Shown here: positions 6,924 to 15,370 of the stretch, piece by piece
Layout: each line of letters begins with the position of its first letter
How positions within the stretch are numbered: position 1 is the stretch's first letter
Assembly (NCBI GenBank): GCA_002336475.1
Contig: DDCX01000064.1
Coordinates: 1-23,160 of the forward strand
From: Flavobacteriales bacterium UBA1995
Lineage (GTDB): Bacteria > Bacteroidota > Bacteroidia > Flavobacteriales_D > Sanyastnellaceae
DNA length: 23,160 bases
Direction: 5' to 3'
Notes under the pieces: model-generated
Told to the model about the DNA's origin: nothing
What the model saw: the letters and a program-made list of their open reading frames with translations, nothing else
The model's database searches: none
Made by a program: the position numbers and the translations under genes

Positions 6924-8396
6924 TCACGCCCAAGCTGCAGGAGCCCCCAACCACCACATCACAAGGATGATGGCGCATGCCACGAGGTTGAGCACGATTC
7001 CTGTACGGGCCATGGTGTCCATCCCAATCCTGCCCGAAGCAAAAACAATGGCATTGGGCGGCGTGGCCATGGGCAACATAAAAGCGCAACTTGAAGCCAG
7101 GGTCACCGGAACAGCAAAATAAAGGGGGTGCATGCCCATGCCGATGGCCAATGCGCCCACGACGGGGGTCAGCAGCAAAGTCAGCGCCAGGTTGCTCATC
7201 AATTCAGTAGCGAAGAGCCCCATCACCGTCACCAAGGCCAGCATGGCCAGCACAGACCAACCCCATCCCGCAGCTGCATCTGCCATCACACTGGCCCAGC
7301 CCGCTGCCTCGAACCCTTTGGCCAAAGCCAAGCCCCCACCAAACAAGAGTAAAATGTCCCACGGCAACTTCCCCAAGTCCCCCGGCCCCAATAGACGCGG
7401 AGCCAGGCCTGCCCCATCGGGCCCTTGAGGCCCTTGAATTGGATCCGATGCCCCGGTGTCATAGCGGCCTGCTGAAACAGCAAAACAGGCCACCGCAGCG
7501 GCCACTGCGATCGAAGTGTCGTTGAATTTGAAAATCCCGTTCAAGGCCAAATTCAGCGGCACCCTCAACATCCACAATCCCGCCGTTCCTGCAAACAAGA
7601 CCAACACCCTTTTTTCGGCCATGCTCATGGCGCCCAATCCACTGCGCTCAGCTGCAATGACTTCGGCAGCACCTCCGCTACCGATACGGGGAACCTTGTG
7701 CAATCCCACGAGCAAACCGAACACGGTCACGAGCAAGATGAGCGACACGGGCAAACCCACGGCCAGCCACTCCGTGAATCCAATGTCCACGCCGAACCGG
7801 TCCGATGCGACTCCTGCGAGCGCAGCATTGGGCGGCGTGCCCACCAAGGTCGCCATGCCTCCTACATTGGCTGCATAGGCGATACCTAGAATGAGGGCAC
7901 GCCCCCAATGGACGGCCTCGCCGCGCTCCTCAAGCAGCCCGAGCACCGCTGCTGCCATAGGCAGCATCATCAATGTGGTGGCCGTGTTGCTGATCCACAT
8001 GCTCAAAAGGGCAGTGGCGAGCATAAACCCAAACAAGGTCCTTCTTGGCCCGCCGCCCAAGCCCCCCAGCAGGTGCAAGGCAAATCTGCGGTGCAAGCCA
8101 TGACGTTCCAGCGCCAAGGCCAGCACAAAGCCACCAAGGAACAACCAGATAAACCGGGAACCGAAAGGAGCTGCGGTTGCAGACAGCTCGAGCACACCAA
8201 ATGTGGGAAACAGCACCAAAGGCAGCAGGCTTGTCGCGCCGATAGAAACAGCACCACCGAGCCACCACCACAGCATCCACCACGCCGTGCCGGCGAGGGC
8301 TGCACCATTGACCTCGCCACCTGCAGGCAGGAGCAGCAGGGCCGCTACAAAACCCAACGGACCGCCCCACAGTGCCATGGCCGCCTTGGACATCAT
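6924..8396 (-). CDS. DASS/SLC13-family sodium-coupled anion transporter
   Basis: 490 residues from the ATG at 8396, which overlaps the stop of the upstream gene as ATGA; a longer frame to 8474 reads back through that gene and is unlikely. The protein is almost entirely hydrophobic, with about 11 or more membrane segments, and has two inverted halves. The first half has the SNT motif (WISNTATT, 136-138) and VGTPPN (185-190). The second has MSNLALT (400-406) and ATPPN (444-448). These paired sodium/substrate-binding motifs define divalent anion:sodium symporters, which import dicarboxylates, citrate, sulfate or related anions across the inner membrane. The substrate cannot be told from sequence alone. 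The second motif is SNL rather than SNT or SNV, so the second sodium site may differ. Coupling to a secreted phosphatase/nuclease-fold enzyme hints at a scavenging pair. Confidence 0.93.
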   Translation of the reverse strand: MMSKAAMALWGGPLGFVAALLLLPAGGEVNGAALAGTAWWMLWWWLGGAVSIGATSLLPLVLFPTFGVLELSATAAPFGSRFIWLFLGGFVLALALERHGLHRRFALHLLGGLGGGPRRTLFGFMLATALLSMWISNTATTLMMLPMAAAVLGLLEERGEAVHWGRALILGIAYAANVGGMATLVGTPPNAALAGVASDRFGVDIGFTEWLAVGLPVSLILLVTVFGLLVGLHKVPRIGSGGAAEVIAAERSGLGAMSMAEKRVLVLFAGTAGLWMLRVPLNLALNGIFKFNDTSIAVAAAVACFAVSAGRYDTGASDPIQGPQGPDGAGLAPRLLGPGDLGKLPWDILLLFGGGLALAKGFEAAGWASVMADAAAGWGWSVLAMLALVTVMGLFATELMSNLALTLLLTPVVGALAIGMGMHPLYFAVPVTLASSCAFMLPMATPPNAIVFASGRIGMDTMARTGIVLNLVACAIILVMWWLGAPAAWA

Positions 8397-9241
8397 GGCA
8401 TCAGGGCGATGTACACCGGAAGGTGGTCCGAGATGTAAAAACCTTCTATGATTTGCTCTTCGGCGCAGAACCACAAGACCGAACCGCCCCGGACCAAAAT
8501 GTGGTCAATGCGCGGAGCACCCCTCAAGCCCCCGGTGGGAAATCCGGTGTAGGTTCCAATGTTTTTGCGGCAGCGTTTTTCGGCAACGTCATAAGCATCA
8601 CTCAAGCCACCGCCTTCGAGGATGGCCATGCTCAGGCTTTCGGGTTCGGCATTCAAATCGCCCAGCAACACATCAATGTCTGCCCCGCTCATTGCAAACT
8701 GCAACGACAACATGCGCGCGGCCAAAGCCCTCGCCTCCGCTCCAATGTGCGAAAAGTGCGTGTTGACCACACGGATGATTTTACCGGTTTGTCGGTCGTT
8801 GAGCACAACGATGGTCGCTGTGCGCGGCAAGGCGGCGTCCCACCCCACTGAACCCGGCACATCGGGTGTGGCGCTCAACCACTTGGTCTCAGCGTGCAGC
8901 AAATCAAACCTGGCGCGGTTCCAAAAAATGGGACAATGTTCACCTGCTACACGGCCATCATCGCGGCCTACACCGTAATGGTCATGGTTGGGCAAGGCCT
9001 CTGCCAGATCGTCCACTTGATTGACCAAGGCCTCTTGAAAGCCCAAGATGTCGAAGTAGCCCACGGTCGACGCCACTTTAGACCTGCGCTGTTCCCAAGT
9101 CAAGGGGTCATCGGGGTTGTCGTACCGAATGTTGAACGTCACCACGGCCATCTCGTCGGGATGCTGGCCCCATACAGAACCTGTCACCACCAACACCGCT
9201 GCAGCCAGAGCAGCCATCGCGCGAATTGCACCCATCATCAT
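8393..9241 (-). CDS. Secreted endonuclease/exonuclease/phosphatase (EEP) family hydrolase
   Basis: 282 residues with a signal peptide (about 1-26, ending SVWGQ); three in-frame ATGs (9241, 9238, 9235) make the first residues uncertain. The metal-dependent EEP fold is clear: TFNIRYDN (N37), GFQEAL (E70), WDAALPRTATIV (134-145), NTHFSH (H162), LGDLNAEP (D195, N197), RIDHILV (D246) and a terminal SDHLPV (D272, H273). All the catalytic positions expected of the DNase I/sphingomyelinase superfamily are present. It should hydrolyse a phosphoester (nucleic acid, inositol phosphate, phospholipid or sugar phosphate; not decidable here) in the periplasm or outside the cell. Its last codons overlap the transporter start (ATGA), so the two are translated together. 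It is divergent from the rlmD gene. Confidence 0.92.
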   Translation of the reverse strand: MMMGAIRAMAALAAAVLVVTGSVWGQHPDEMAVVTFNIRYDNPDDPLTWEQRRSKVASTVGYFDILGFQEALVNQVDDLAEALPNHDHYGVGRDDGRVAGEHCPIFWNRARFDLLHAETKWLSATPDVPGSVGWDAALPRTATIVVLNDRQTGKIIRVVNTHFSHIGAEARALAARMLSLQFAMSGADIDVLLGDLNAEPESLSMAILEGGGLSDAYDVAEKRCRKNIGTYTGFPTGGLRGAPRIDHILVRGGSVLWFCAEEQIIEGFYISDHLPVYIALMP

Positions 9242-9324
9242 GACGGCAAGGTAGCATTGATGGGGGGCCTATTTTTGCACTGAGGTAGCGCAATCTGTGC
9301 ACCAAAATTCATCACCGCACTCCA
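9242..9324. promoter_or_regulatory. Divergent intergenic region between the EEP hydrolase and rlmD
   Basis: This 83-bp gap must carry promoters for both directions. No clear -33/-7 pair or operator was recognised. A run of T and a TTTTTG at about 9272-9278 is the only promoter-like element on the plus strand, and it lacks a matching TAnnTTTG downstream. Confidence 0.3.
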
Positions 9325-10836
9325 TTGGCACGCAACAAAAGGCTCTTTCACAAGGGCGCCATGCTCGAACTCGATATCCTCGATGTCGCCTTTGGCGGCA
9401 AGGGGATCGCCAAGGTTCCCACCGATGACGGTGACTTCACCGTCTTTGTGCCGAATGCCATCGCTGGCCAACGCGTCCGCGCGCGGGTCTCGCTGTGCAA
9501 AAGGCGCCACGCCGAAGCCCGCATCACCGCAGTGCTGCGCAGGGCACCGGAAGAGACTGAGGTCCCTTATCAGGCCATTCCCGGCGCACCGTACATCACG
9601 CTTCCTTTGGCCGAACAAAAGGCCTTCAAGGAAAAGGTCACACTGGATGTTTACCAGCGCATTGGTGAAGTCGAAAACACCGATGCACTCTACGAGGGGT
9701 GGATTGATGCCCCGTCACCGTTCCATTACCGCAATAAAATGGAATACAGTTTTGCTGCCATCGGCAGGGGACCAGATGCTGATCCAGACGCCGAGTTTGG
9801 CGATGGTTTTCACCTCGGGTTCAAGGCCCGGGGCACTTGGTGGGCTGTTGAGGACCTGGAAGACGACAGCGGTCTGTTTGACCAGCAATTTGAGCAACTC
9901 CTGCCCGACATCCGCTCGTGGTGCGAAGCGTCAGGCCTGCCGGCTTGGCACGCGCCCAAGCGAGAAGGTTTCTTCCGATTTCTGGTGGTCAGAAAGAGCC
10001 TGGACGCCGACCGGCTGCTGGTCAATTTGGTGACCACTTCCCACGGATTGGAGCAGTTTGACGTGCGCGAATTCGGACGTCGCCTCGGCGAGGCTTTGGG
10101 TGAACGGCTGGCGGGATTCATTCACACCCTCAACGACGACACTGGCGAGCGCGTTGAAGCCCGCGAAGGGGCTTCCACCCTGATTTCTGGAGTCAACCAT
10201 GTGATTGAACGCCTTCACGGGTTGTCGTTTGAAATCCAGATGAAGAGCTTTTTCCAAACCAACCCACTGTGCGCAGAGCGGCTCTATGCTCAGGTGTTGG
10301 CTTATGCCTTCCAAGAGCCCATCCCCAAGGCAGACTCCGACAAAACCGTGATTATGGACCTGTTTTGCGGAACAGGAACCATCGCTCAGCTGCTCGCCCG
10401 AAACACCAAGAACCGCATCGTTGGTGTGGACCTGATTGAGGAGGCCATCATCGATGCCCGCCGAAGTGCGGAGCGCAATGCAGTAGAAGGAATCGAGTTT
10501 CATGCAGCTGATGTCGGGCGGTTTTTGCTGGATCATCCTGAATACACTGGAACCATAGGCACCATTGTACTGGATCCACCCCGCAGTGGCATCAGTCCCA
10601 AATCCTTGCGTAAGGTCATTCGACTGAAGGCCCACCGGATTGTTTATGTAAGCTGCAATCCCGCCACCCAAGCCCGAGACCTGGTCACTCTGAGGGACGC
10701 CGGCTATGTCCTCCATGGCTTCAAGCTGGTGGACCAATTTCCACACACATCCCACATTGAAGCAGTGGCGTTGTTGGAATTCGACGCCTCCACGGTGCGT
10801 AAGCCCGAATCAAATGGCGAAATTGCCCCATCATGA
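9325..10836 (+). CDS. rlmD: RlmD-type 23S rRNA (uracil-C5)-methyltransferase lacking the Fe-S cysteines
   Basis: 503 residues. The N-terminal ~75 residues form a TRAM RNA-binding domain (LDILDVAFGGKGIAKV). The Rossmann methyltransferase domain has the SAM loop DLFCGTGTIAQ (345-355), LDPPRSG (416-422), catalytic VSCNP (C444) and the general-base segment HTSHIE (E479). These are the signatures of the RlmD/RlmC/TrmA family that makes 5-methyluridine in RNA. TTG at 9325 is the chosen start because it yields the usual basic MARxK-type beginning; an ATG at 9361 is the alternative, and an in-frame stop lies upstream at 9286. Oddly, the segment that normally holds CGGC reads PGAP (87-90 region) and the fourth expected cysteine position is acidic, so no iron-sulfur cluster is predicted. 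It is coupled by ATGA to the next gene. Whether the target is U1939 of 23S rRNA is inference. Confidence 0.92.
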   Translation: MARNKRLFHKGAMLELDILDVAFGGKGIAKVPTDDGDFTVFVPNAIAGQRVRARVSLCKRRHAEARITAVLRRAPEETEVPYQAIPGAPYITLPLAEQKAFKEKVTLDVYQRIGEVENTDALYEGWIDAPSPFHYRNKMEYSFAAIGRGPDADPDAEFGDGFHLGFKARGTWWAVEDLEDDSGLFDQQFEQLLPDIRSWCEASGLPAWHAPKREGFFRFLVVRKSLDADRLLVNLVTTSHGLEQFDVREFGRRLGEALGERLAGFIHTLNDDTGERVEAREGASTLISGVNHVIERLHGLSFEIQMKSFFQTNPLCAERLYAQVLAYAFQEPIPKADSDKTVIMDLFCGTGTIAQLLARNTKNRIVGVDLIEEAIIDARRSAERNAVEGIEFHAADVGRFLLDHPEYTGTIGTIVLDPPRSGISPKSLRKVIRLKAHRIVYVSCNPATQARDLVTLRDAGYVLHGFKLVDQFPHTSHIEAVALLEFDASTVRKPESNGEIAPS

Positions 10837-11381
10837 GCGCCTCCAACCCAAGCCATACCGGTGAAGCCGTCATTTTAGATGCACAGCGCATTGCCCGCTG
10901 CACCCAAAGGATCGCCCGACAAATCCTGGAAGACCACCACAATGCCGACCGCATTGTTGTCGCTGCCATCGAAGGCCAAGGGCGGGTATTGGCTGAGCGC
11001 ATAGCCTCTGAACTTCGCGATATCGAAGCACCAGAGACCCTGCTCTGCGTCTTGGGCATGGACAAAGAGGCCCCGTTGGACCACCCGATGGAACTCGAAG
11101 CTTACGACGGCTCTCCTTTTGACAACCAACTCATGGCTGAAGCAGTGGTGATTGTGGTGGACGATGTGCTCAACAGCGGACGGACCCTGTTGCACGGTGT
11201 CGCCCATTTCCTTCCGTCCAGACCCCGACATGTGGGCACCTGTGTTTTGGTGGACCGCATCCACAGGAGGTTCCCCGTCAGGGCAGACTATGTGGGCCAG
11301 AGCCTGTCCACCAACCTCAAGGCGCACATCTCCGTTCAACTGAGCGGACCAGGGCCTGATGTGGCGTTGCTCAAAGACTGA
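10833..11381 (+). CDS. PyrR-like phosphoribosyltransferase
   Basis: 182 residues; the start overlaps the rlmD stop as ATGA, so the two are translationally coupled. The type I phosphoribosyltransferase PRPP loop is explicit: VIVVDDVLNSGRT (106-118) with D110, D111 and S115-T118. The whole protein is colinear with PyrR: an AVILD N-terminus, RIARQILE, and a C-terminal LVDR-x-HRRFPVRADYVG (139-155) close to the PyrR VLVDRGHRELPIRADYVG pattern. PyrR proteins bind UMP and regulate pyrimidine genes in Gram-positive bacteria and show weak uracil phosphoribosyltransferase activity. Here the segment that corresponds to DITLYRDDL is replaced by LCVLGMDKEAP, so RNA-binding regulation should not be assumed. 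There are no pyrimidine genes beside it. It ends convergently with aroK, overlapping by 11 bp. Confidence 0.88.
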   Translation: MSASNPSHTGEAVILDAQRIARCTQRIARQILEDHHNADRIVVAAIEGQGRVLAERIASELRDIEAPETLLCVLGMDKEAPLDHPMELEAYDGSPFDNQLMAEAVVIVVDDVLNSGRTLLHGVAHFLPSRPRHVGTCVLVDRIHRRFPVRADYVGQSLSTNLKAHISVQLSGPGPDVALLKD

Positions 11382-11910
11382 AATCCGTCCTATCCTGGAT
11401 CATGCGTCCGACCGATGACAGTCTAGACTCATCCAACGCGTCGGCGTCGACCGTGATGTGGGCTCGAGAATAAAAGGGCTCGCGTTCGGCAAGATGTCCC
11501 TCAACGAAAGCGGGAAATGCCCCAGCCGCGATGCCGTCGAGCATGGGTCGGTTTTTTCGTTTTGTGGCCAACCTGCGGATCAAAGCTGCACTGTCCAACT
11601 GAAAGTAGACCACCGTGCCCTGCCCCAACATAAACTCCATGTTGTCTGCATAGCACGGCGTTCCGCCGCCCGTAGCGATCACCCTTTGCTGGTCTTCAAG
11701 GGCCAGCCGACGCAACGCCGCTCTCTCGGCCTTTCTGAACCCCTCTTCTCCAAGGTCTTGAAACAAGCCCGAGACATCGCGTCCCAATGACTCAGAAAGG
11801 ACAACATCGGTATCGATAAACGGCAGGCGCATGCTGGCGGCCAGGCGTTTTCCTCCTGTGCTCTTGCCAGCGCCCATGTAGCCCACGATGAAGATGCAGC
11901 CATTGGCCAT
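11371..11910 (-). CDS. aroK: Shikimate kinase
   Basis: 179 residues, the normal length. The Walker A loop GYMGAGKST (10-18) binds ATP. FIDTD (D33, D35), FRKAE (R59), ATGGGTP (81-83) and NRPML (R121) are the shikimate-binding and catalytic positions of AroK, and EREPFYSRA (142-150) is the lid arginine region. The enzyme phosphorylates shikimate at O3 in the cytoplasm, the fifth step of chorismate synthesis for aromatic amino acids. The ATG at 11910 fits the family N-terminus (FIVGYMGAGK). It stands alone on this strand between two plus-strand genes; its 3' end overlaps the PyrR-like gene by 11 bp. No other aro gene is nearby. Confidence 0.96.
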   Translation of the reverse strand: MANGCIFIVGYMGAGKSTGGKRLAASMRLPFIDTDVVLSESLGRDVSGLFQDLGEEGFRKAERAALRRLALEDQQRVIATGGGTPCYADNMEFMLGQGTVVYFQLDSAALIRRLATKRKNRPMLDGIAAGAFPAFVEGHLAEREPFYSRAHITVDADALDESRLSSVGRMIQDRTDFSL

Positions 11911-12065
11911 GCCCCTAAATTAAGGCTTGAACTGTCAAAACGTCACCCAAAACCCCCGTCAACAGACAAAATGTCGGTTTACGTTCAAACGGAGACCGTT
12001 GGCACCGTATTCGCGGAATGGAACACGCCGGCCCACCAAGGTCCTGCACCCCAATATCTCGATCT
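11911..12065. promoter_or_regulatory. Divergent intergenic region between aroK and clpB
   Basis: 155 bp that should hold promoters for aroK (minus) and clpB (plus). No CIRCE-type heat-shock inverted repeat (TTAGCACTC-N9-GAGTGCTAA) is present, and no convincing Bacteroidota -33/-7 pair was found. How clpB is induced here is not visible. Confidence 0.35.
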
Positions 12066-14705
12066 ATGGAACAACACGCATTTACACTCAAAACCCAGGC
12101 CGCGCTGCAAGCTGCGCAGGGATTGGCCATGGAACGGAAACACACGCAGGTAGAGCCGTTGCACATTTTGCACAGCCTCTTGCACAGCCCAGACCCCTTG
12201 CCAGAGCGCCTCTTGGACCGTTTGGAGGTGCCTGCCACCGCGGTGAAAATGGCCACATTAAAGGCCCTGGACGCATTGGCCACCGCCGATCACCTCCCTG
12301 AAAACACACCATGGTCTCAGCAGGCCCAAAACACGCTGCGCAGATCCGTAGAGGAAGCACGAAAAGGAGGCGATCAGTATGTCGCGCTGGACCGCATTTT
12401 TGCCGCCATCCTTGCCGTCAACAGCACCGCATCCCGCATCCTCAAAGATGCAGGGGCCCAATCCGGAGACCTGGCCAGCGCCCTTGACGCACTGAGGAAA
12501 GGCCGGACCGCAGACAGTGCGAGCCACGAAGACGCCCTGGAATCTCTGTCGAAGTATGCCCGGAACCTGAACGCCATGGCACGGGATGGCAAACTGGACC
12601 CCGTCATTGGCCGAGACGAAGAAATCCGCCGGGTTCTTCAAATCCTGACGCGCCGCACCAAAAACAACCCCCTTCTTATCGGTGAGCCGGGCGTTGGAAA
12701 AACCGCCATTGCAGAAGGCATCGCCCACCGCATCGTATCAGGCGATGTCCCGGAAAACCTGCTCGACAAAACCGTCCACAGCCTCGACATGGGCGCCTTG
12801 ATTGCCGGTGCGAAGTACAAGGGAGAATTCGAGGAACGCCTCAAGGCGGTGGTCAAAGAAGTGACCGAAAGCGAAGGCCGCATTCTCTTGTTCATTGACG
12901 AGATCCACACCCTTGTGGGCGCCGGAGGTGGCGAAGGCGCCATGGACGCTGCCAACATCCTCAAGCCTGCCCTGGCCCGGGGGGAGCTCCGCGCTGTTGG
13001 CGCCACAACGCTCGCCGAATACCAAAAGTTCTTCGAAAAGGACAAGGCTTTGGAGCGGCGCTTCCAAAAAGTGCGGGTGGCCGAGCCCGACCGCGACAGC
13101 TCTCTTGCCATTTTGAGGGGCATCAAAGAGAAGTATGAAGTGCACCACCAGGTCGAGATCCGCGATGAAGCATTGGTGCGCGCCGTGGAATTGTCCAGCC
13201 GATACCTGCCCGATCGCTTTCTGCCCGACAAGGCCATCGACTTGATGGATGAGGCCGCATCGCGGTTGCGGCTCGAAATGAATTCGAAACCCAAGGCGCT
13301 GGATCAATTGGAGCGGCGCATCACCCAACTTGAGATTGAAAAAGCGGCGATTGCCGGCGAAGACGACCCTGTCAGACACACCGAGCTTGACATCAACCTC
13401 GCCAACCTTCGGGAGGAGCGGGATGGGATGCAGGCAAAATGGACCGCTGAGCGCGATGTCATCGACCAGGTTCAAAGCCTGCGAACGGCATTGGAAGACC
13501 TGAAGGGAGAGGCAGAACGCGCAGAGCGCGAAGGAGACTTCGGCAAGGTTGCAGAGATTCGGTACGGCATCACACGGGAGCGTGAAGCTGAACTCGAAGC
13601 GGCCAAGGCCAAGCTCCTGAGCATGCAAGACGGTTCCAGAATGGTCAAGGAAGAGGTGGACGCAGAAGGGATTGCCGAAGTGGTCAGCTTGTGGAGCGGC
13701 ATTCCCGTGGCGCGGATGCTCAAAGGCGACCGCGAGAAACTGCTCGAACTCGAAACTGAATTGGGCCGTCGGATCATCGGCCAATCTGGAGCGGTATCAG
13801 CTGTCAGCGAAGCCGTCAGGCGAACCCGTTCAGGACTCGCCGACATGGAAAAGCCCATGGGAAGCTTCATTTTCATGGGGTCTACAGGCGTGGGAAAGAC
13901 TGAACTGGCAAAAGCGCTGAGCGACTTTCTCTTTGACGACGTCAAAGCCATGGTGCGCTTGGACATGGGAGAATTCCAAGAAGCCCATACTGTCAGCCGC
14001 TTGGTAGGCGCACCCCCGGGGTACATTGGCCACGATGAAGGGGGGCAGCTCACGGAGGCGGTGCGCCGCCGTCCATACAGCGTGGTCCTGCTCGATGAAA
14101 TCGAAAAGGCGCACCCGGACGTCTTCAACATCTTGCTGCAGGTGCTGGACGAAGGCCGCTTGACCGATGGCAAAGGAAGGCTCGTAGACTTCAGGAATAC
14201 ACTGATCATCATGACTTCGAATGCCGGTCATGCCCAGCTGACGGCGCGGTTTGTCGCGGCCCAAGAAGCTGGCACAGGAGCTGAGGACGCGGCCGAATCA
14301 GGTGTGATGGACCACACCGCGGCAGAAGCCTTGCGGGGATTCTTGCGGCCTGAATTCATCAACAGGGTGGACGAAGTGATCGTGTTTCATCCCCTGGAGC
14401 CATCCCACACCAGGGCCATTGTCGGCCTGCAGCTCGCACGTCTCAAGGGACGATTAGAAGACGCAGGGATACAGCTCAAAGCCACTCCTGACGCGCTGGA
14501 CTGGCTCACGCAACAGGGACACGACCCTGAGTTTGGAGCCCGACCGGTGAAACGGTTGATTGAACGTTCGGTACTCAATCCTCTGTCGCGCGCCTTGCTC
14601 GCGGGTGAGGTCGACTCCACTCAGCTTTCCGTCATGGACATCTTTGACGGCAAGGTGGTCTTCCGAGAAGCCTTGGAGGACGAACGGTTGATCGCCGTCA
14701 GCTGA
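12066..14705 (+). CDS. clpB: ClpB ATP-dependent protein disaggregase
   Basis: 879 residues from the ATG at 12066, which begins [15 protein letters not shown] like the conserved ClpB N-terminus; a frame extension to 12018 adds 16 unrelated residues and is rejected. Domains in order: Clp N-domain (about 1-145); AAA1 with Walker A GEPGVGKT (206-213), Walker [10 protein letters not shown] (274-282) and pore loop [10 protein letters not shown] (249-258); the coiled-coil middle domain (about 405-525) that marks ClpB rather than ClpA or ClpC; AAA2 with Walker [10 protein letters not shown] (605-613), pore loop GYIGHDEGG (652-660) and Walker [15 protein letters not shown] (673-686); and the C-terminal domain with the sensor-2 motif GARPVKR (824-830). 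ClpB pulls aggregated proteins apart in the cytoplasm together with DnaK. It has its own promoter region and ends directly against the FAH-family gene. Confidence 0.97.
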   Translation: MEQHAFTLKTQAALQAAQGLAMERKHTQVEPLHILHSLLHSPDPLPERLLDRLEVPATAVKMATLKALDALATADHLPENTPWSQQAQNTLRRSVEEARKGGDQYVALDRIFAAILAVNSTASRILKDAGAQSGDLASALDALRKGRTADSASHEDALESLSKYARNLNAMARDGKLDPVIGRDEEIRRVLQILTRRTKNNPLLIGEPGVGKTAIAEGIAHRIVSGDVPENLLDKTVHSLDMGALIAGAKYKGEFEERLKAVVKEVTESEGRILLFIDEIHTLVGAGGGEGAMDAANILKPALARGELRAVGATTLAEYQKFFEKDKALERRFQKVRVAEPDRDSSLAILRGIKEKYEVHHQVEIRDEALVRAVELSSRYLPDRFLPDKAIDLMDEAASRLRLEMNSKPKALDQLERRITQLEIEKAAIAGEDDPVRHTELDINLANLREERDGMQAKWTAERDVIDQVQSLRTALEDLKGEAERAEREGDFGKVAEIRYGITREREAELEAAKAKLLSMQDGSRMVKEEVDAEGIAEVVSLWSGIPVARMLKGDREKLLELETELGRRIIGQSGAVSAVSEAVRRTRSGLADMEKPMGSFIFMGSTGVGKTELAKALSDFLFDDVKAMVRLDMGEFQEAHTVSRLVGAPPGYIGHDEGGQLTEAVRRRPYSVVLLDEIEKAHPDVFNILLQVLDEGRLTDGKGRLVDFRNTLIIMTSNAGHAQLTARFVAAQEAGTGAEDAAESGVMDHTAAEALRGFLRPEFINRVDEVIVFHPLEPSHTRAIVGLQLARLKGRLEDAGIQLKATPDALDWLTQQGHDPEFGARPVKRLIERSVLNPLSRALLAGEVDSTQLSVMDIFDGKVVFREALEDERLIAVS

Positions 14706-15323
14706 TCAGAGTATATCTAGAGCAAACATGGAACGCCCGCCGAGGCGGCCTTCGAGTCGGTCACCCGATTTTACGGGCCCTACCCCGGCGGGCGTGCCTG
14801 TGTACAGCAAATCACCGGTCTTCCAGGTGCTGTATTTGGATACGTGAGCAATCAAAGCATCCACAGGGAACAGCATGTCGGCAGTATGGCCTTCTTGCAC
14901 CACTTCTCCATTTTTGAGCAGGCTGAAGCGAACATTCTGAATGTCACCTCCAACATCCGCCAGAGACACCCACGATCTGCCGAGCACAGCACTCCCGTCG
15001 AATGCCTTGGCCTTTTCCCATGGCTTGCCTGCCGCCTTTAGCTTGTGCTGGACATCGCGCGCAGTGAAATCAATGCCCAACCCAATGTGGGTATAGCACC
15101 TGCTGGCATGGGCCTCATCCACCCACTTTGCCGCGCGGTCCAAGCGCACAACCAACTCCACTTCGTAATGGCAATCCTTTGTCCATTCCGGAATGGCAAA
15201 AGGGTGGTCCTTGTGCAGGATCGCACTCTCAGGCTTGAAAAAAAACAGCGGCTCCGATGGGACAGCGTTGCCCAATTCCGCCGCATGGTCTGCGTAGTTC
15301 CGGCCGATGCACACAATTTTCAT
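14706..15323 (-). CDS. Fumarylacetoacetate hydrolase (FAH) family protein
   Basis: 205 residues from the ATG at 15323 (MKIVCIGRNYADHAAELGN, the usual beginning of short FAH proteins); an ATG at 15341 would add six residues. The metal-binding acidic triad is visible as YEVELV (E54, E56) and GIDFTARD (D85). KAFDGSAVLG (106-115) and YTGTPAGVGPV (174-184) are family signatures. The length matches the single-domain YcgM/FAHD1 group, which act on acylpyruvates or on oxaloacetate (hydrolysis, decarboxylation or tautomerisation) in the cytoplasm. The exact substrate is not clear from sequence. The gene is convergent with clpB with no gap: the two stop codons abut. It may be co-transcribed with nothing else; an OmpA-family gene ends 47 bp upstream of its start on the same strand, so read-through from there is possible. 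Confidence 0.92.
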   Translation of the reverse strand: MKIVCIGRNYADHAAELGNAVPSEPLFFFKPESAILHKDHPFAIPEWTKDCHYEVELVVRLDRAAKWVDEAHASRCYTHIGLGIDFTARDVQHKLKAAGKPWEKAKAFDGSAVLGRSWVSLADVGGDIQNVRFSLLKNGEVVQEGHTADMLFPVDALIAHVSKYSTWKTGDLLYTGTPAGVGPVKSGDRLEGRLGGRSMFALDIL

Positions 15324-15370
15324 GGAACAAAGGTGTGCCATGGAGTTGAATTGCCCGTTCCGGGGCCCGT

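Noticed and set aside
8397..8474. N-terminal extension of the DASS transporter to an upstream start at 8474
   Set aside because: The extra 26 residues are Arg/His-rich, overlap the EEP gene, and precede a standard ATGA-coupled ATG that fits the membrane protein start.
11911..11950. TAATTTAG-like -7 element just upstream of aroK
   Set aside because: TTTG-like sequences lie about 13 and 25 nt upstream, not near 19-21, and the element is only a few bases from the start codon, so a promoter there is unlikely.
12018..12065. N-terminal extension of ClpB to an ATG at 12018
   Set aside because: The added 16 residues have no match to the family; the ATG at 12066 gives the conserved ClpB beginning.
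12738..13784. 348-codon minus-strand open frame opposite clpB
   Set aside because: It is fully antisense to the conserved AAA1 and middle-domain region of ClpB, and its composition looks like a reverse-frame shadow.
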